DNA of 64,000 nt from assembly GCA_963743285.1 (NCBI GenBank), contig CAVUPF010000001.1:372001-436000 (forward strand), written 5' to 3'. The notes under the pieces were generated by a model. That model worked only from the letters and a program-made list of their open reading frames with translations. It ran no database searches and had not been told where the DNA came from. Below, one piece after another: positions 54,054-61,738 of the stretch (within the stretch, counting starts at the first letter, position 1; each line of letters begins with the position of its first letter). Position numbers and translations under genes: made by a program. This DNA is from CAVUPF01 sp963743285 (GTDB taxonomy: Bacteria; Actinomycetota; Thermoleophilia; Solirubrobacterales; 70-9).

Positions 54054-54979
54054 TGCCCGACTCCCTCCTCGGCGGTCAGCTCGAGGAAGATGTCCTCGAG
54101 GCTGGGGCGGCGGACCTCGAGCGCGCCGAGCTCGATGCCCTTCCCCTCGGCCCAGCCGAGCAGGCGATAGACGTCGCGCTGGGGCTGCTCGGTCGCGAAG
54201 CTCGCCACGTTGCCCGACAGCTCCACCTGCCCCGATACCTCTGAGTCGAGCCCCTCGGTGAGAACCCCGTCTGGAAGCTGGAAGCGGACCACGGTGCGCT
54301 GGCCGAGCGAGGACCCCAGCTCCTCGGTGCTGCCTTCGGCGACCAGCATGCCGTCCCGAAGGATCGCCACCCGATCGGCGAGGTGCTGCGCCTCGTCCAT
54401 GTAGTGGGTGGTGAGAAAGACCGTCTTGCCCAGTTCCTTGAGGCCCTCGATCATCTTCCAAGCGTCGCGGCGGGCCGAGGGGTCAAAGCCCGTGGTCGGC
54501 TCGTCGAGGAAGATCAGGTCGGGGTCGCCGATGATCCCGCAGGCGACGTCGACGCGACGTTTCTGGCCGCCGGAGAGGGTGGCGATCCGCGCATCGCGCT
54601 TCTCGGCGATGCCGACCAGCTCGATCGTCTCCTCGACCGGGCGCGGGGCGCTGAAGAAGCTGGAGAAGAGCGTCACCGTCTCGCGTACGGTCAGCACCGG
54701 GTTCATCTCACACTCCTGGAGGACCAGCCCGACCCGGTTGCGCCAGGCTCTGCTCGGTGCGCCTGGATCGATGCCCAGGACCGAGACCTCGCCACTGCTG
54801 CGCGGCCGATAGCCCTCGAGGATCTCGATCGTCGTTGTCTTGCCGGCGCCGTTGGGGCCGAGAAAGCCGAAGACTTCGCCGGCGGCGACCTCGAAGTCGA
54901 TGCCGCGCACGGCCTCATACTCGCCATAAGACTTGCGCAGCCCTTTGACGGTGATCGCTGCTTCGCTCACCGCATGCAC
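54050..54979 (-). CDS. ABC transporter ATPase (DrrA-like)
   Basis: 309 residues from ATG 54979 or GTG 54967. Walker A FGFLGPNGAGKTTTIEIL, Q-loop VGLVLQECEMNPVLTVRETV, signature ARIATLSGGQKRRVDVACG, Walker B LIFLDEPTTGFDPSARRDAW, H-loop VFLTTHYMDEAQHLADRVAI. The C-terminal ~80 residues are the extra domain seen in DrrA-type exporters. Drives the following permease. Substrate unknown. Confidence 0.94.
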   Translation of the reverse strand: MHAVSEAAITVKGLRKSYGEYEAVRGIDFEVAAGEVFGFLGPNGAGKTTTIEILEGYRPRSSGEVSVLGIDPGAPSRAWRNRVGLVLQECEMNPVLTVRETVTLFSSFFSAPRPVEETIELVGIAEKRDARIATLSGGQKRRVDVACGIIGDPDLIFLDEPTTGFDPSARRDAWKMIEGLKELGKTVFLTTHYMDEAQHLADRVAILRDGMLVAEGSTEELGSSLGQRTVVRFQLPDGVLTEGLDSEVSGQVELSGNVASFATEQPQRDVYRLLGWAEGKGIELGALEVRRPSLEDIFLELTAEEGVGQ

Positions 54980-55033
54980 CCTAGGGAAGAATTGCGCTGG
55001 GGATCTGGGCCGAGGCGGCCCGGCGCAATCTGC

Positions 55034-56152
55034 TCAACCGTGGGCGTGATGGTCGGATTGGGGCTCGCCGCGCCGCGCGAGTCCCATCAGCAAGGCGAAG
55101 ACGGCGATCCCGAGCAGGTTCAGCCACAGCTTGTAGTCGAGCTCGACCGAGCCGAAGATGTCGCTGCGGCTGGGCCGGGCGGTCGGGATCAGGCCGGCGA
55201 GGCCGAAGAGGAGGTCGACGATCAGCGCCGCCGCCACCATCGTCACGAACATTAGGGCGACGATGCGGATCGCGAACTCCCAGCCGTAGAACTTCGCGTA
55301 GGCGAGCACGATCGGGAGCACGATCAGGTCGGCGAAGATGAAGGCGATCACGCCGGCGAAGCCGATCCCGCCTGACCACAGCACCGCGGCAAGGGGCGCG
55401 TTGCCGACCGAGCAGACGAAGCTGAGCATGGCGATCAGGGGACCGACCAGCGCGTTCTCGAGCGTCTTCACTGCGGTCGGCGCGTGCTCGACGAAGAGGA
55501 CGTGGAAGAAGTCGTTGCCGAGTAGGCCGATGAAGCCGGCGAGCAGGAAGCCGATCACGATCTCCTTCCAGAGCATCCGCCAGTCGTCGCTGAAGTTGTG
55601 GGCGACGTCGGCCCAGGCCTCGGGGGAGGAGAGGCGCTCGCGCCACGATGTCCGCCGGCCCCCGGTCTGGTGTTGGTGAGCGGCCTGGGCCTGCTGCGCA
55701 TGGGCGCGGGCCTGCTCCTCGAGCCTGGGGGAGACGAAGAAGCGCAGCAGCGTCGCCATCAGGGCGATCAGCACGATGCCGCCGAGGAACTCGGCGAGGG
55801 TGAACTGCCAGCCGATCAGGACCCAGATCACCAGCCCCAGCTCCCAGACGAGGTTGGTCGAGGCGAACTGGAAGGCGAGCGCAGCCCTCGCCGAGGCGCC
55901 CTTCTGGAAGAGCGACTTGGCGATCGCGATTGCGGCGTAGGAGCACGAGGACGAGGCAGAGCCGAGTCCAGTCGCCTTGGCGATCGGGCCGATACCGGTT
56001 GCCGAGAGGGCGCCTTCGACCCGCTCGCGCGGCACCCAGGCCTGGACGATCGCAGAGATTGCGAAGCCCAGCACCAACGCCCACCAGACCTGGTAGGCCA
56101 TCAGGAGGGACTGCTTGAGGCCTTCGCCGACCGCGCTCAAGGCCCCGTCCAT
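55034..56152 (-). CDS. Permease of the DUF318/ArsP-like family behind a CsoR-type operator
   Basis: 372 residues from ATG 56152. Family marks: LGSASSSCSYAAIAIAKSLF in the first half, mirrored by LSFVCSVGNAPLAAVLWSGG and IGFAGVIAFIFADLIVLPIV in the second, with a Cys in each. A His/Gln-rich cytoplasmic loop (HAQQAQAAHQHQTGG) lies between. Ends with DHHAHG, a possible metal hook. ArsP-like relatives export organoarsenicals; others are linked to metals. A palindrome of the CsoR/RcnR type is 17 bp upstream, which implies metal- or sulfide-responsive control. Confidence 0.88.
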   Translation of the reverse strand: MDGALSAVGEGLKQSLLMAYQVWWALVLGFAISAIVQAWVPRERVEGALSATGIGPIAKATGLGSASSSCSYAAIAIAKSLFQKGASARAALAFQFASTNLVWELGLVIWVLIGWQFTLAEFLGGIVLIALMATLLRFFVSPRLEEQARAHAQQAQAAHQHQTGGRRTSWRERLSSPEAWADVAHNFSDDWRMLWKEIVIGFLLAGFIGLLGNDFFHVLFVEHAPTAVKTLENALVGPLIAMLSFVCSVGNAPLAAVLWSGGIGFAGVIAFIFADLIVLPIVLAYAKFYGWEFAIRIVALMFVTMVAAALIVDLLFGLAGLIPTARPSRSDIFGSVELDYKLWLNLLGIAVFALLMGLARRGEPQSDHHAHG

Positions 56153-56168
56153 GGCGCGACCGTATCAA

Positions 56169-56185
56169 ATACCCCCTAGGGGTAT
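56169..56185. promoter_or_regulatory. CsoR/RcnR-type operator
   Basis: ATACCCCCTAGGGGTAT: arms ATACCCC and GGGGTAT with a 3-bp centre. G/C-tract palindromes flanked by TAT are typical of copper, nickel or sulfide-sensing CsoR-family repressors. It lies just ahead of the permease start (56152). No csoR gene is in this window, so the repressor must be elsewhere. Confidence 0.75.
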
Positions 56186-56196
56186 AGATCGGGGCA

Positions 56197-57458
56197 TTAC
56201 CCGAGCCCGAGGCGCCGCGCCCGCTCGACCGCGCGGGCCACGACCTCCTCGCCGCCGGGGACCTCACCGCCGCGCATCAGCACCCGGCCGGCCACCACGG
56301 TGGTGTCGACGATCTGCCCGGTGGTGGCGTAGATGAGATCGTCGGCCAGCTTCCCGAGGCTCAGCTCCGGCGCGCCGCGGCGCAACAGCAAGAAGTCGGC
56401 GGGCGCCCCGGCGGCGAGCTGCTCGCCCGCCCCGAGCAGCGGTGCGCGGCGCCCCGTCCCAATCTCCCAGGCCTCGCCGGCGCCGATCGCCGCCGGGTCG
56501 CCCGCCGCGAGCTTCTGCGCCAGGGCGAAGGTTCAGGTCGGAGAGGAGGTCAAGCGAGTCGTTGGAGCCGGCGCCGTCGGTGCCAAGGCCCACCGCGACG
56601 CCGACGTCGCGGGCCGCCGGGTAGGGGAAGATGCCGCCGACCGCCAGCTTCAGGTTAGCCACCGGGTTGGTGACCACGGTGGCGCCGCGCTCGGCGATCA
56701 GCTCCAGCTCGGAGCGGTCGAGCCAGACGCCATGGGCGAGCACGGTGCGCTCGCCCAGTATCCCGAGCCAGTCCAGGTAGGCGGCAGGGCGCAGCCCGTG
56801 CTCTGCGACGCAGTCGGTGACCTCCTGCTCGGTCTCGGAGAGGTGGATCTGGATCGGCAGGCCGCGCTCGCCGGCCAGCTCACCCGCCCAGCGCAGCAGC
56901 GCTTCGCTGACCGCGTAGATCGAGTGGGGGGTGAGGGTGCGCCCGACTTCCGGCGCGAGCCCCTTCAGCTGATCGAGGTCTGCCAGCGCCGTCTCGCGCA
57001 TCCGCGTCGCACTGCCGCCGGCGTCGAGCAGCAGGCCCGCCGATCATCGCCCGCAGGCCCGAGTCGCGGACCGCGCGGGCGCTCTCCGCGGGGTGCCAGT
57101 ACATGTCCCAAAAGCGAGCGGTGCCGGTGCGGATCATCTCGAGACAGGCGAGGCGGGTGCCCCAGTAGACGTCCTCGGGCTCGAGCTTTGCCTCGATCGG
57201 CCAGACCCGCTCCCGCAACCAGCGCGGCAGCGGCAGCTCGCCGCCGCTGCCGCGGAACAAGGCCATCGCCGCGTGGGTATGGCCGTTTAGCAGCGGCCCG
57301 ACCAGCGGTGCCCCGGCGGCCTCGAGCGTCTTCTCGCCAGGCCGCGGCTCGACCCCGGGCCGAGCTCGGCGATGCGGCCGTCCGCGCAGCGCAGGCCCAC
57401 CGTCTGGCCATCCAGGACGGCGCCGGTGACCGCCAGCGGCGCCGTCTTACCGGCTCAC
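56197..57458 (-). pseudogene. Amidohydrolase (MTA/SAH-deaminase or chlorohydrolase type), several frameshifts
   Basis: GTG 57458 overlaps the end of the phosphorylase gene (GTGA). Pieces in order, in changing frames: VLDGQTVGLRCADGRIAELG; then PLLNGHTHAAMALFRGSGGE with the metal His pair; then LACLEMIRTGTARFWDMYWH; then ERGLPIQIHLSETEQEVTDC and NLKLAVGGIFPYPAA; LGTDGAGSNDSLDLLSDL with the Asp; then LGKLADDLIYATTGQIVDTT to the stop 56197. Shifts are near 57445, 57345, 57035 and 56530. All catalytic parts remain, so it is a recent loss or poor sequence. It would deaminate adenosyl compounds after the phosphorylase step or in parallel. Confidence 0.8.
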
Positions 57459-58132
57459 GGGCCTACGGCGCCGAGCCTCGGCAGCAGCGCCACCAGGGCG
57501 TCGCGCAGGCGCTCGGCGTTGGCGTCGCGGTCGGTTTCCAGCTCGGTGAGGGTGAGCGATGCCGACCCGATCCCGTTGGCGAGGTTGTCGACCACGCAGA
57601 TCGCCGCGTAGGCGAGCCCCAGCTCGCCGGCGAGGATGCACTCCGCTGCGATCGTCATCCCGACCACGTCCGCGTGGGCGGCGATCAGCCGGATCTCCGC
57701 CGGGGTCTCAAACCGCGGCCCGATCGTCTGCCAGTAGACGCCGCCGTCGCGCAGGTCGGGCTCGTCCGCTCCCCAGGCCGCGACGACCTCGGCGCGCCAG
57801 GGGCGGTCGAACCCCGGCGCTGTGTGGGCGCGCTCGTCGCCGAGGCTGGTGATGCCGAGGTGCAGGGCGATGAAGTCGTCTGGGCAGATCAGGCTGCCGA
57901 CCGGGAGGTTCGGGGACAGCGAGCCGACCGAGCCGACCGCAAGCACGCGGTCGCAGCCCAGCTCGTCCAGGCCTCTGAGGTTGGCGGCGTGGTCGATCTC
58001 GTGCGGCAGGCAATAAGGTCCCGCGCCGTGGCGTTGCACGACCGCGGCCCCGTGCTCTGCGGCCGCCGCAGCGAGCGCCTCGCCCCGCGAGCCGAGCGCA
58101 TTGCTGCCAAGCACCACCGCCAGCCGACCCAT
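57455..58132 (-). CDS. 5'-Methylthioadenosine phosphorylase / purine nucleoside phosphorylase
   Basis: 225 residues from ATG 58132. PNP/MTAP pattern: AAVVQRHGAGPYCLPHEIDH (phosphate and base region), VLAVGSVGSLSPNLPVGSLI, QTIGPRFETPAEIRLIAAHA, DVVGMTIAAECILAGELGLA (ribose-binding Met-Glu equivalent) and AAICVVDNLANGI with the base-binding Asp. It cleaves MTA or purine nucleosides with phosphate, for methionine and purine salvage. Coupled to the amidohydrolase that follows, so the pair handles MTA/SAH-type products. Confidence 0.88.
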   Translation of the reverse strand: MGRLAVVLGSNALGSRGEALAAAAAEHGAAVVQRHGAGPYCLPHEIDHAANLRGLDELGCDRVLAVGSVGSLSPNLPVGSLICPDDFIALHLGITSLGDERAHTAPGFDRPWRAEVVAAWGADEPDLRDGGVYWQTIGPRFETPAEIRLIAAHADVVGMTIAAECILAGELGLAYAAICVVDNLANGIGSASLTLTELETDRDANAERLRDALVALLPRLGAVGP

Positions 58133-58175
58133 CTTTGCCGATCCTATGTCGAAGCAGGATGGTGGGGCGATCCGC

Positions 58176-58793
58176 TCAGCGGTGCTCGGCGAGCGCCGCC
58201 AGCGCCGCCCGATCGGCTCGCAATCCCGCCAGCTGAGCTTCCAGCTCGCCGAGGAATGGGAGTTCGGGGACCTTGCGAGCGAGCAGGGCGAGGTCGGCGT
58301 CCCAGACCGCGACCTTGACGTCCAGCGGCGCCTTCAGCGCCTCGCCGACGGCCTCACCCTCGCCGGCGTAGACCCGGCGCAGCGCCCTGATGTTGGCCAG
58401 CTTGTCGGCCGCGTAGATCGCCAGCGCACTCGGGCCCGCCTGCTCGACTCGGGCCCGGTGGAGGTCCTTGCGTCGCTCGTAGGGCTGGATCTCTTCGGAG
58501 TCGGTCAGCGCCTCGACCAGGCTGCCGACCGGCTCGCCGAAGCGCGCCCGGATCTCGTCGAACTTCGTGTCGCTCTCCTCGACCACGTCGTGCAGGAGCG
58601 CTGCCCCCAGCACCTCGTCGGCGAAGCCGTGCTCGGCGAGCAGCTCGGCGACCGCGATCGGGTGCTCGATGTAGGGCCTGCCGCCGCTGCCGTTGCGGAT
58701 CTGGCCGGCGTGTGCCTCGCTCGCTGCGCGCAGCGCTCGCCGGACCAATTCCGAGCGCTCCGCAGCGGCCTCGATCCGAGGAGACGACGACAT
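58176..58793 (-). CDS. HD-domain hydrolase (SpoT/MESH1-like)
   Basis: 205 residues from ATG 58793. HD motifs: ASEAHAGQIRNGSGGRPYIE, HPIAVAELLAEHGFADEVLG, AALLHDVVEESDTKFDEIRA (the HD pair) and AIYAADKLANIRALRRVY with the last Asp. This is the pattern of the (p)ppGpp hydrolase domain in SpoT and stand-alone MESH1 proteins. No synthetase, TGS or ACT domain follows. It may degrade alarmones or a related nucleotide. Confidence 0.88.
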   Translation of the reverse strand: MSSSPRIEAAAERSELVRRALRAASEAHAGQIRNGSGGRPYIEHPIAVAELLAEHGFADEVLGAALLHDVVEESDTKFDEIRARFGEPVGSLVEALTDSEEIQPYERRKDLHRARVEQAGPSALAIYAADKLANIRALRRVYAGEGEAVGEALKAPLDVKVAVWDADLALLARKVPELPFLGELEAQLAGLRADRAALAALAEHR

Positions 58794-58830
58794 CTCCCAG
58801 GAGCGTAGCGGGCAGGGAGGGGCGGCCGGC

Positions 58831-59712
58831 TCAGCCGGCGGCGACCGGGCTTGGCGCCCGCACAGTCAGCTCGTACTCGGCCTGCTCTGCACCCAGCTCG
58901 ACCATTCCCTCGGCGCCGCCCAGCTCCACCCACCGCCGCCCTGCCTCCTGGCCGAGGCCGTCAAGGAACTCGTCAGTGTGCAGCGGATCGTGGTGGAACA
59001 AGACCATGCGCTCGGCACCGGTGCGGTGGGCGAAGGAGAGCGCATGAGAGAGGGAGGAGTGCCCCCAGCCGGCGTGCTCGGGGTACTCGTGGTCGGCGTA
59101 CTGGCCGTCGTGGATCAGCAGCGAGGTCTCGTGGGCCAGGTCAAAGCCGGATATCCAGTCCTCACCGAGCGCCTCGAGGTCGGCGCCGAGCGCCGGCTCG
59201 TGGTCTGGGATGTAGGTGAGCGAGCTGGCCCCGTCGTCGATCCGGTAGCCGAGGGTTGGGCCGCGGTGGGCGACCGAGGCGGCGCGGATCTGAGCCGGGC
59301 CGATCTCCCACTCGCTCTGCGGGCAGTGGCGGAAGGAGACGTCGCAGGGCAGCTCGCGGACCTCGACCGGGGAGAGCGGGGCGGAGATGTAGCGGGCGAT
59401 GCGGTCGCGAAGCGAGGCCTCTGGGGAAGCCGGCCCCCAGATCACGATCTCCGTCTGCGGGCAGAAGGCGGGGGCGAAGAAGACGAGGCCCTGGATGTGG
59501 TCGAGGTGAAGGTGGGTGAGGAGGATGTTGAGCCGGGCCGGCTGCTGGGCGAGCGCCAGGCCGAGGCTGCGGATGCCGGTGCCGGCATCGAGCGCCAACA
59601 GCGAGCCGTCGGAGAGGGTGACGCCAACGCAGGAGGTGTTGCCGCCGTAGCGGATCGTCTCCGGCCCCGGGGACGGGATCGAGCCGCGCGTGCCCCAGAG
59701 CTTGATTTTCAT
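58831..59712 (-). CDS. Metallo-beta-lactamase-fold hydrolase coupled to a PAS gene
   Basis: 293 residues from ATG 59712, overlapping the PAS gene stop (ATGA). MBL core: KLWGTRGSIPSPGPETIRYG, CVGVTLSDGSLLALDAGTGI, metal motif ILLTHLHLDHIQGLVFF, later His in ASVAHRGPTLGYRI, Asp in SLLIHDGQYADHEY and His in MVLFHHDPLHTDE. It resembles the ElaC/cAMP phosphodiesterase-like group of MBL enzymes often fused or linked to PAS and response domains. Substrate may be a cyclic nucleotide or other phosphodiester. Confidence 0.9.
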   Translation of the reverse strand: MKIKLWGTRGSIPSPGPETIRYGGNTSCVGVTLSDGSLLALDAGTGIRSLGLALAQQPARLNILLTHLHLDHIQGLVFFAPAFCPQTEIVIWGPASPEASLRDRIARYISAPLSPVEVRELPCDVSFRHCPQSEWEIGPAQIRAASVAHRGPTLGYRIDDGASSLTYIPDHEPALGADLEALGEDWISGFDLAHETSLLIHDGQYADHEYPEHAGWGHSSLSHALSFAHRTGAERMVLFHHDPLHTDEFLDGLGQEAGRRWVELGGAEGMVELGAEQAEYELTVRAPSPVAAG

Positions 59713-60131
59713 CTCAGCGCCCACGCCCCATTGCTCGCCGCGGTCGGCCAGAAGACGGCGATCGCGCCCTGAGATCCGTGCGGGGTGAGGATCGGAAAGG
59801 CGGAGACCTCGACTGAGTGGCGCGCCCCGTCGGCCGAGCTGATCTCGAAGTTCGCGTGGGCTGGGCGGCCGTTGCGGACTGCGACGACCAGCGGCAGCTC
59901 GTCGTAGGGGATCGGCTTGCCGTCCTCGTCGAAGGGGCCGAACAGCGAGCCCCACTCGGCGGGCCCGACCGTGCCCAGCTCCTCGAAGCGCTTGCCGAGC
60001 AGCATCCCGGCGGCCTCGTTGTAGAAGACCAGCAATCCGCCCTCGTCGACCAGGAAGGCCGGTGTCGAGAGCGCCGACATCAGGTTGCGAGCAAGAATCA
60101 GCTCGAGAGGCCTCTGCGTCACAGATGACAC
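59709..60131 (-). CDS. Single-domain PAS protein
   Basis: About 140 residues from GTG 60131 or GTG 60122; neither has a strong ribosome site. PAS fold: ALSTPAFLVDEGGLLVFYNE, AAGMLLGKRFEELGTVGPAE, NFEISSADGARHSVEVSAFP, ILTPHGSQGAIAVFWPTAA. No output domain. Its stop overlaps the start of the MBL hydrolase, so the two are made together and the PAS unit is the probable sensor of the hydrolase. Confidence 0.85.
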   Translation of the reverse strand: MSSVTQRPLELILARNLMSALSTPAFLVDEGGLLVFYNEAAGMLLGKRFEELGTVGPAEWGSLFGPFDEDGKPIPYDELPLVVAVRNGRPAHANFEISSADGARHSVEVSAFPILTPHGSQGAIAVFWPTAASNGAWALR

Positions 60132-60228
60132 TTTAGATAGTCGAGTTTGGCGTGGTGACTCGATTCCCGGACCGGTAGCTGCAAAAACCAGACGACCACC
60201 ATCGTGCCTTTGCCTGGGCGACTGCGTG

Positions 60229-60236
60229 ACATCCGT
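60229..60236 (+). repeat. Candidate 8-bp target duplication, left
   Basis: ACATCCGT directly before the left inverted repeat; the same eight bases follow the right inverted repeat (63199-63206). IS1595-family elements make 8-bp duplications, so the fit is good. The surrounding GTGAC/GTCAC symmetry allows other boundaries. Confidence 0.65.
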
Positions 60237-60344
60237 CACGTATATCCCATGGTTGTAGAAGCAACAAAACGCACAAGAGCTGATCGCGCTAACTCCGCAG
60301 GAACTCGCCCTTGCCTTTCAGCAGGGTCGATCTACCATGCAGAG

Positions 60345-60461
60345 AGCGAGAAGCCGGACCGGGGGATTGCTAGTCCCTTCGGAACTTCGGGGATTTGGTT
60401 TTTGTGGCCGAGTGGCACCCGAAGCGCCGAGCTTGCCGAAAGCCCGGTCCGGCCTCTCGCT
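60345..60461. other. Long stem-loop near the left end of the transposon
   Basis: 60345-60363 (AGCGAGAAGCCGGACCGGG) pairs with 60443-60461 over 19 positions with one mismatch, which becomes a G-U pair if read from the minus strand. The 79-nt loop has its own short complementary parts around CTTCGG/CCGAAG. It lies between the left end and the first cargo gene. It could be a structured RNA, a nested MITE, or a barrier against read-in transcription. Confidence 0.6.
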
Positions 60462-60550
60462 TACAAAGCTAGGACTGAGATCAGCGTTTTCGACCTACCC
60501 ACGCCGCTATTTGGGAAGAAAAATCTCCATCGGGAGATAGGGTCGGCTAG

Positions 60551-61135
60551 ATGTGGGGCATGCCTAACGCGAGGGAATCGCTGGGAAGCAAAGTGTCCGT
60601 GTGGTTGGGACGCTGGTGGATCGCCCTTGCAGGTGATGTGGTGCCGATCCGCGAGCAGAAGGCGTGGACGCGAAGCCGTTTCGATCAAGCGAGGCTTTCG
60701 CGTGCCGAATGGCCCAACACTCATCCGTGGTCATTCAGCGGAGTTAGCGGGGTGACCGGTGTGGCTGTTGGCTTCGTCGGGGCTGTTTTCGCTGGGCCTT
60801 TCGGTGGCATCCTAGGATTAACTGCTGGTCTTGTTCTCCTTTGGTTTACGTCATGGCTCTGGTTCGCAGTCAAAGCCCCGTCCGTAGCCCTGAGCGCTGC
60901 GCGAAGCGAAATTACCCAACAAAGAGGCGAAATTACGGAGTTGAGCGCGGGGCGAGACGAGATGCGTAAAGAACGAGATGATGCGCATGGGGAGCTAGCG
61001 GCGCGGCCCAAGACCGTCGTCCTTGAACATAAGTTCCCCGACCCACCGAACCTCTCACAGGAGGTCCTCCAACTTCTAATGCGAACGGCTCTCGCGGAAG
61101 CAAGCGAGTTTTCGGAGGAATCAGGTAGGGGTTGA
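60551..61135 (+). CDS. Transposon cargo: two-TM protein with coiled coil
   Basis: 194 residues from ATG 60551 (ATG 60560 possible). Residues ~65-110 hold two hydrophobic helices (VTGVAVGFVGAVFAGPFGGI, LGLTAGLVLLWFTSWLWFAV). They are followed by a charged coiled coil (SEITQQRGEITELSAGRDEM, RKERDDAHGELAARP) and a short globular end. The N-terminal ~60 residues are basic with Trp. No family recognised. Lies inside the IS1595 element, not needed for transposition as far as known. Confidence 0.6.
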   Translation: MWGMPNARESLGSKVSVWLGRWWIALAGDVVPIREQKAWTRSRFDQARLSRAEWPNTHPWSFSGVSGVTGVAVGFVGAVFAGPFGGILGLTAGLVLLWFTSWLWFAVKAPSVALSAARSEITQQRGEITELSAGRDEMRKERDDAHGELAARPKTVVLEHKFPDPPNLSQEVLQLLMRTALAEASEFSEESGRG

Positions 61136-61148
61136 GAAACTTTCTCGC

Positions 61149-61388
61149 CTAGGCTCCCATCGCTTTCATCTGCATCGCTTTCGCCATCTCAAGCAGTCCG
61201 ACCGCGACATAGGGCCTTGCATTTGCCCGAATGCGAACGCCGGTGAAGTCCTCCTCATGCCCTTTCGGCCCGATGATCTCAACGATGGTCACGATCCTCC
61301 CGATTTGAGCATCGTCAGGAATGTCGGCATCGTCCTCGATCTCCTTCATCTGTTTCTTGGATGTGCAAGCCGAGCGGTGACTGGTCAA
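61149..61388 (-). CDS. Transposon cargo: 79-aa hypothetical protein
   Basis: Frame from TTG 61388 (or ATG 61349). Reads EIEDDADIPDDAQIGRIVTI, VEIIGPKGHEEDFTGVRIRA, VAVGLLEMAKAMQMKAMGA: a small alpha/beta protein, no known domain. A strong AGGAGG with ATG 61395 stands just upstream but in another frame. That frame (AIDQSPLGLHIQET) soon stops, so the true gene may have a one-base shift near its start. Converges with the 194-aa cargo gene. Confidence 0.5.
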   Translation of the reverse strand: MTSHRSACTSKKQMKEIEDDADIPDDAQIGRIVTIVEIIGPKGHEEDFTGVRIRANARPYVAVGLLEMAKAMQMKAMGA

Positions 61389-61446
61389 TAGCCATGTGGC
61401 GTCCTCCTATTTGTAGTCAGTGAAGCTGCACGCTACCCTCATTGAA

Positions 61447-61605
61447 ATGGCCGACGAGCGCAAGCCTAAGCAGAAAACCGCGAAGGGACTGAAGATCCCG
61501 GTCCCGACGCGAGGCGAGTTCGACGCAAACCTAGCTAAGGTCGCTCCGCCAGCAGGTCATAAAGACCCTGGCGGGAAAGACCGGCCTTCAAGGCGATCCG
61601 CGTGA
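61447..61605 (+). CDS. Transposon cargo: 52-aa basic protein
   Basis: From ATG 61447 (GTG 61420 possible): ADERKPKQKTAKGLKIPVPT, RGEFDANLAKVAPPAG, Lys/Pro/Arg-rich end. It resembles small actinobacterial proteins that share a 'KGLxIPVPTRxxF' motif and have no assigned role. Its 3' part overlaps the HTH gene on the other strand by 71 bp. Confidence 0.5.
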   Translation: MADERKPKQKTAKGLKIPVPTRGEFDANLAKVAPPAGHKDPGGKDRPSRRSA

Positions 61606-61738
61606 TCGGAACACCGGCTTTCTGCGCTTCTAGGCAGTAGCGCCGCAGGTCGCTAGTAGCAGCGCGACGTAGATCGGCTGCTTCGTCTCGCCGTTTCGCA
61701 GCCTGTTCAATCCCCCGGAGCGCCGTTGCCTCGCTCAT
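61535..61738 (-). CDS. Small HTH protein translationally coupled to the transposase
   Basis: 67 residues from ATG 61738, overlapping the transposase stop (ATGA). N-terminal charged helix (AKRRDEAADLRRAATSDLRR), then a helix-turn-helix AGVPITRIALKAGLSRQGLY DLL. Size and position suggest a regulator or accessory factor of transposition. No relative with a known function comes to mind. Confidence 0.65.
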   Translation of the reverse strand: MSEATALRGIEQAAKRRDEAADLRRAATSDLRRYCLEAQKAGVPITRIALKAGLSRQGLYDLLAERP

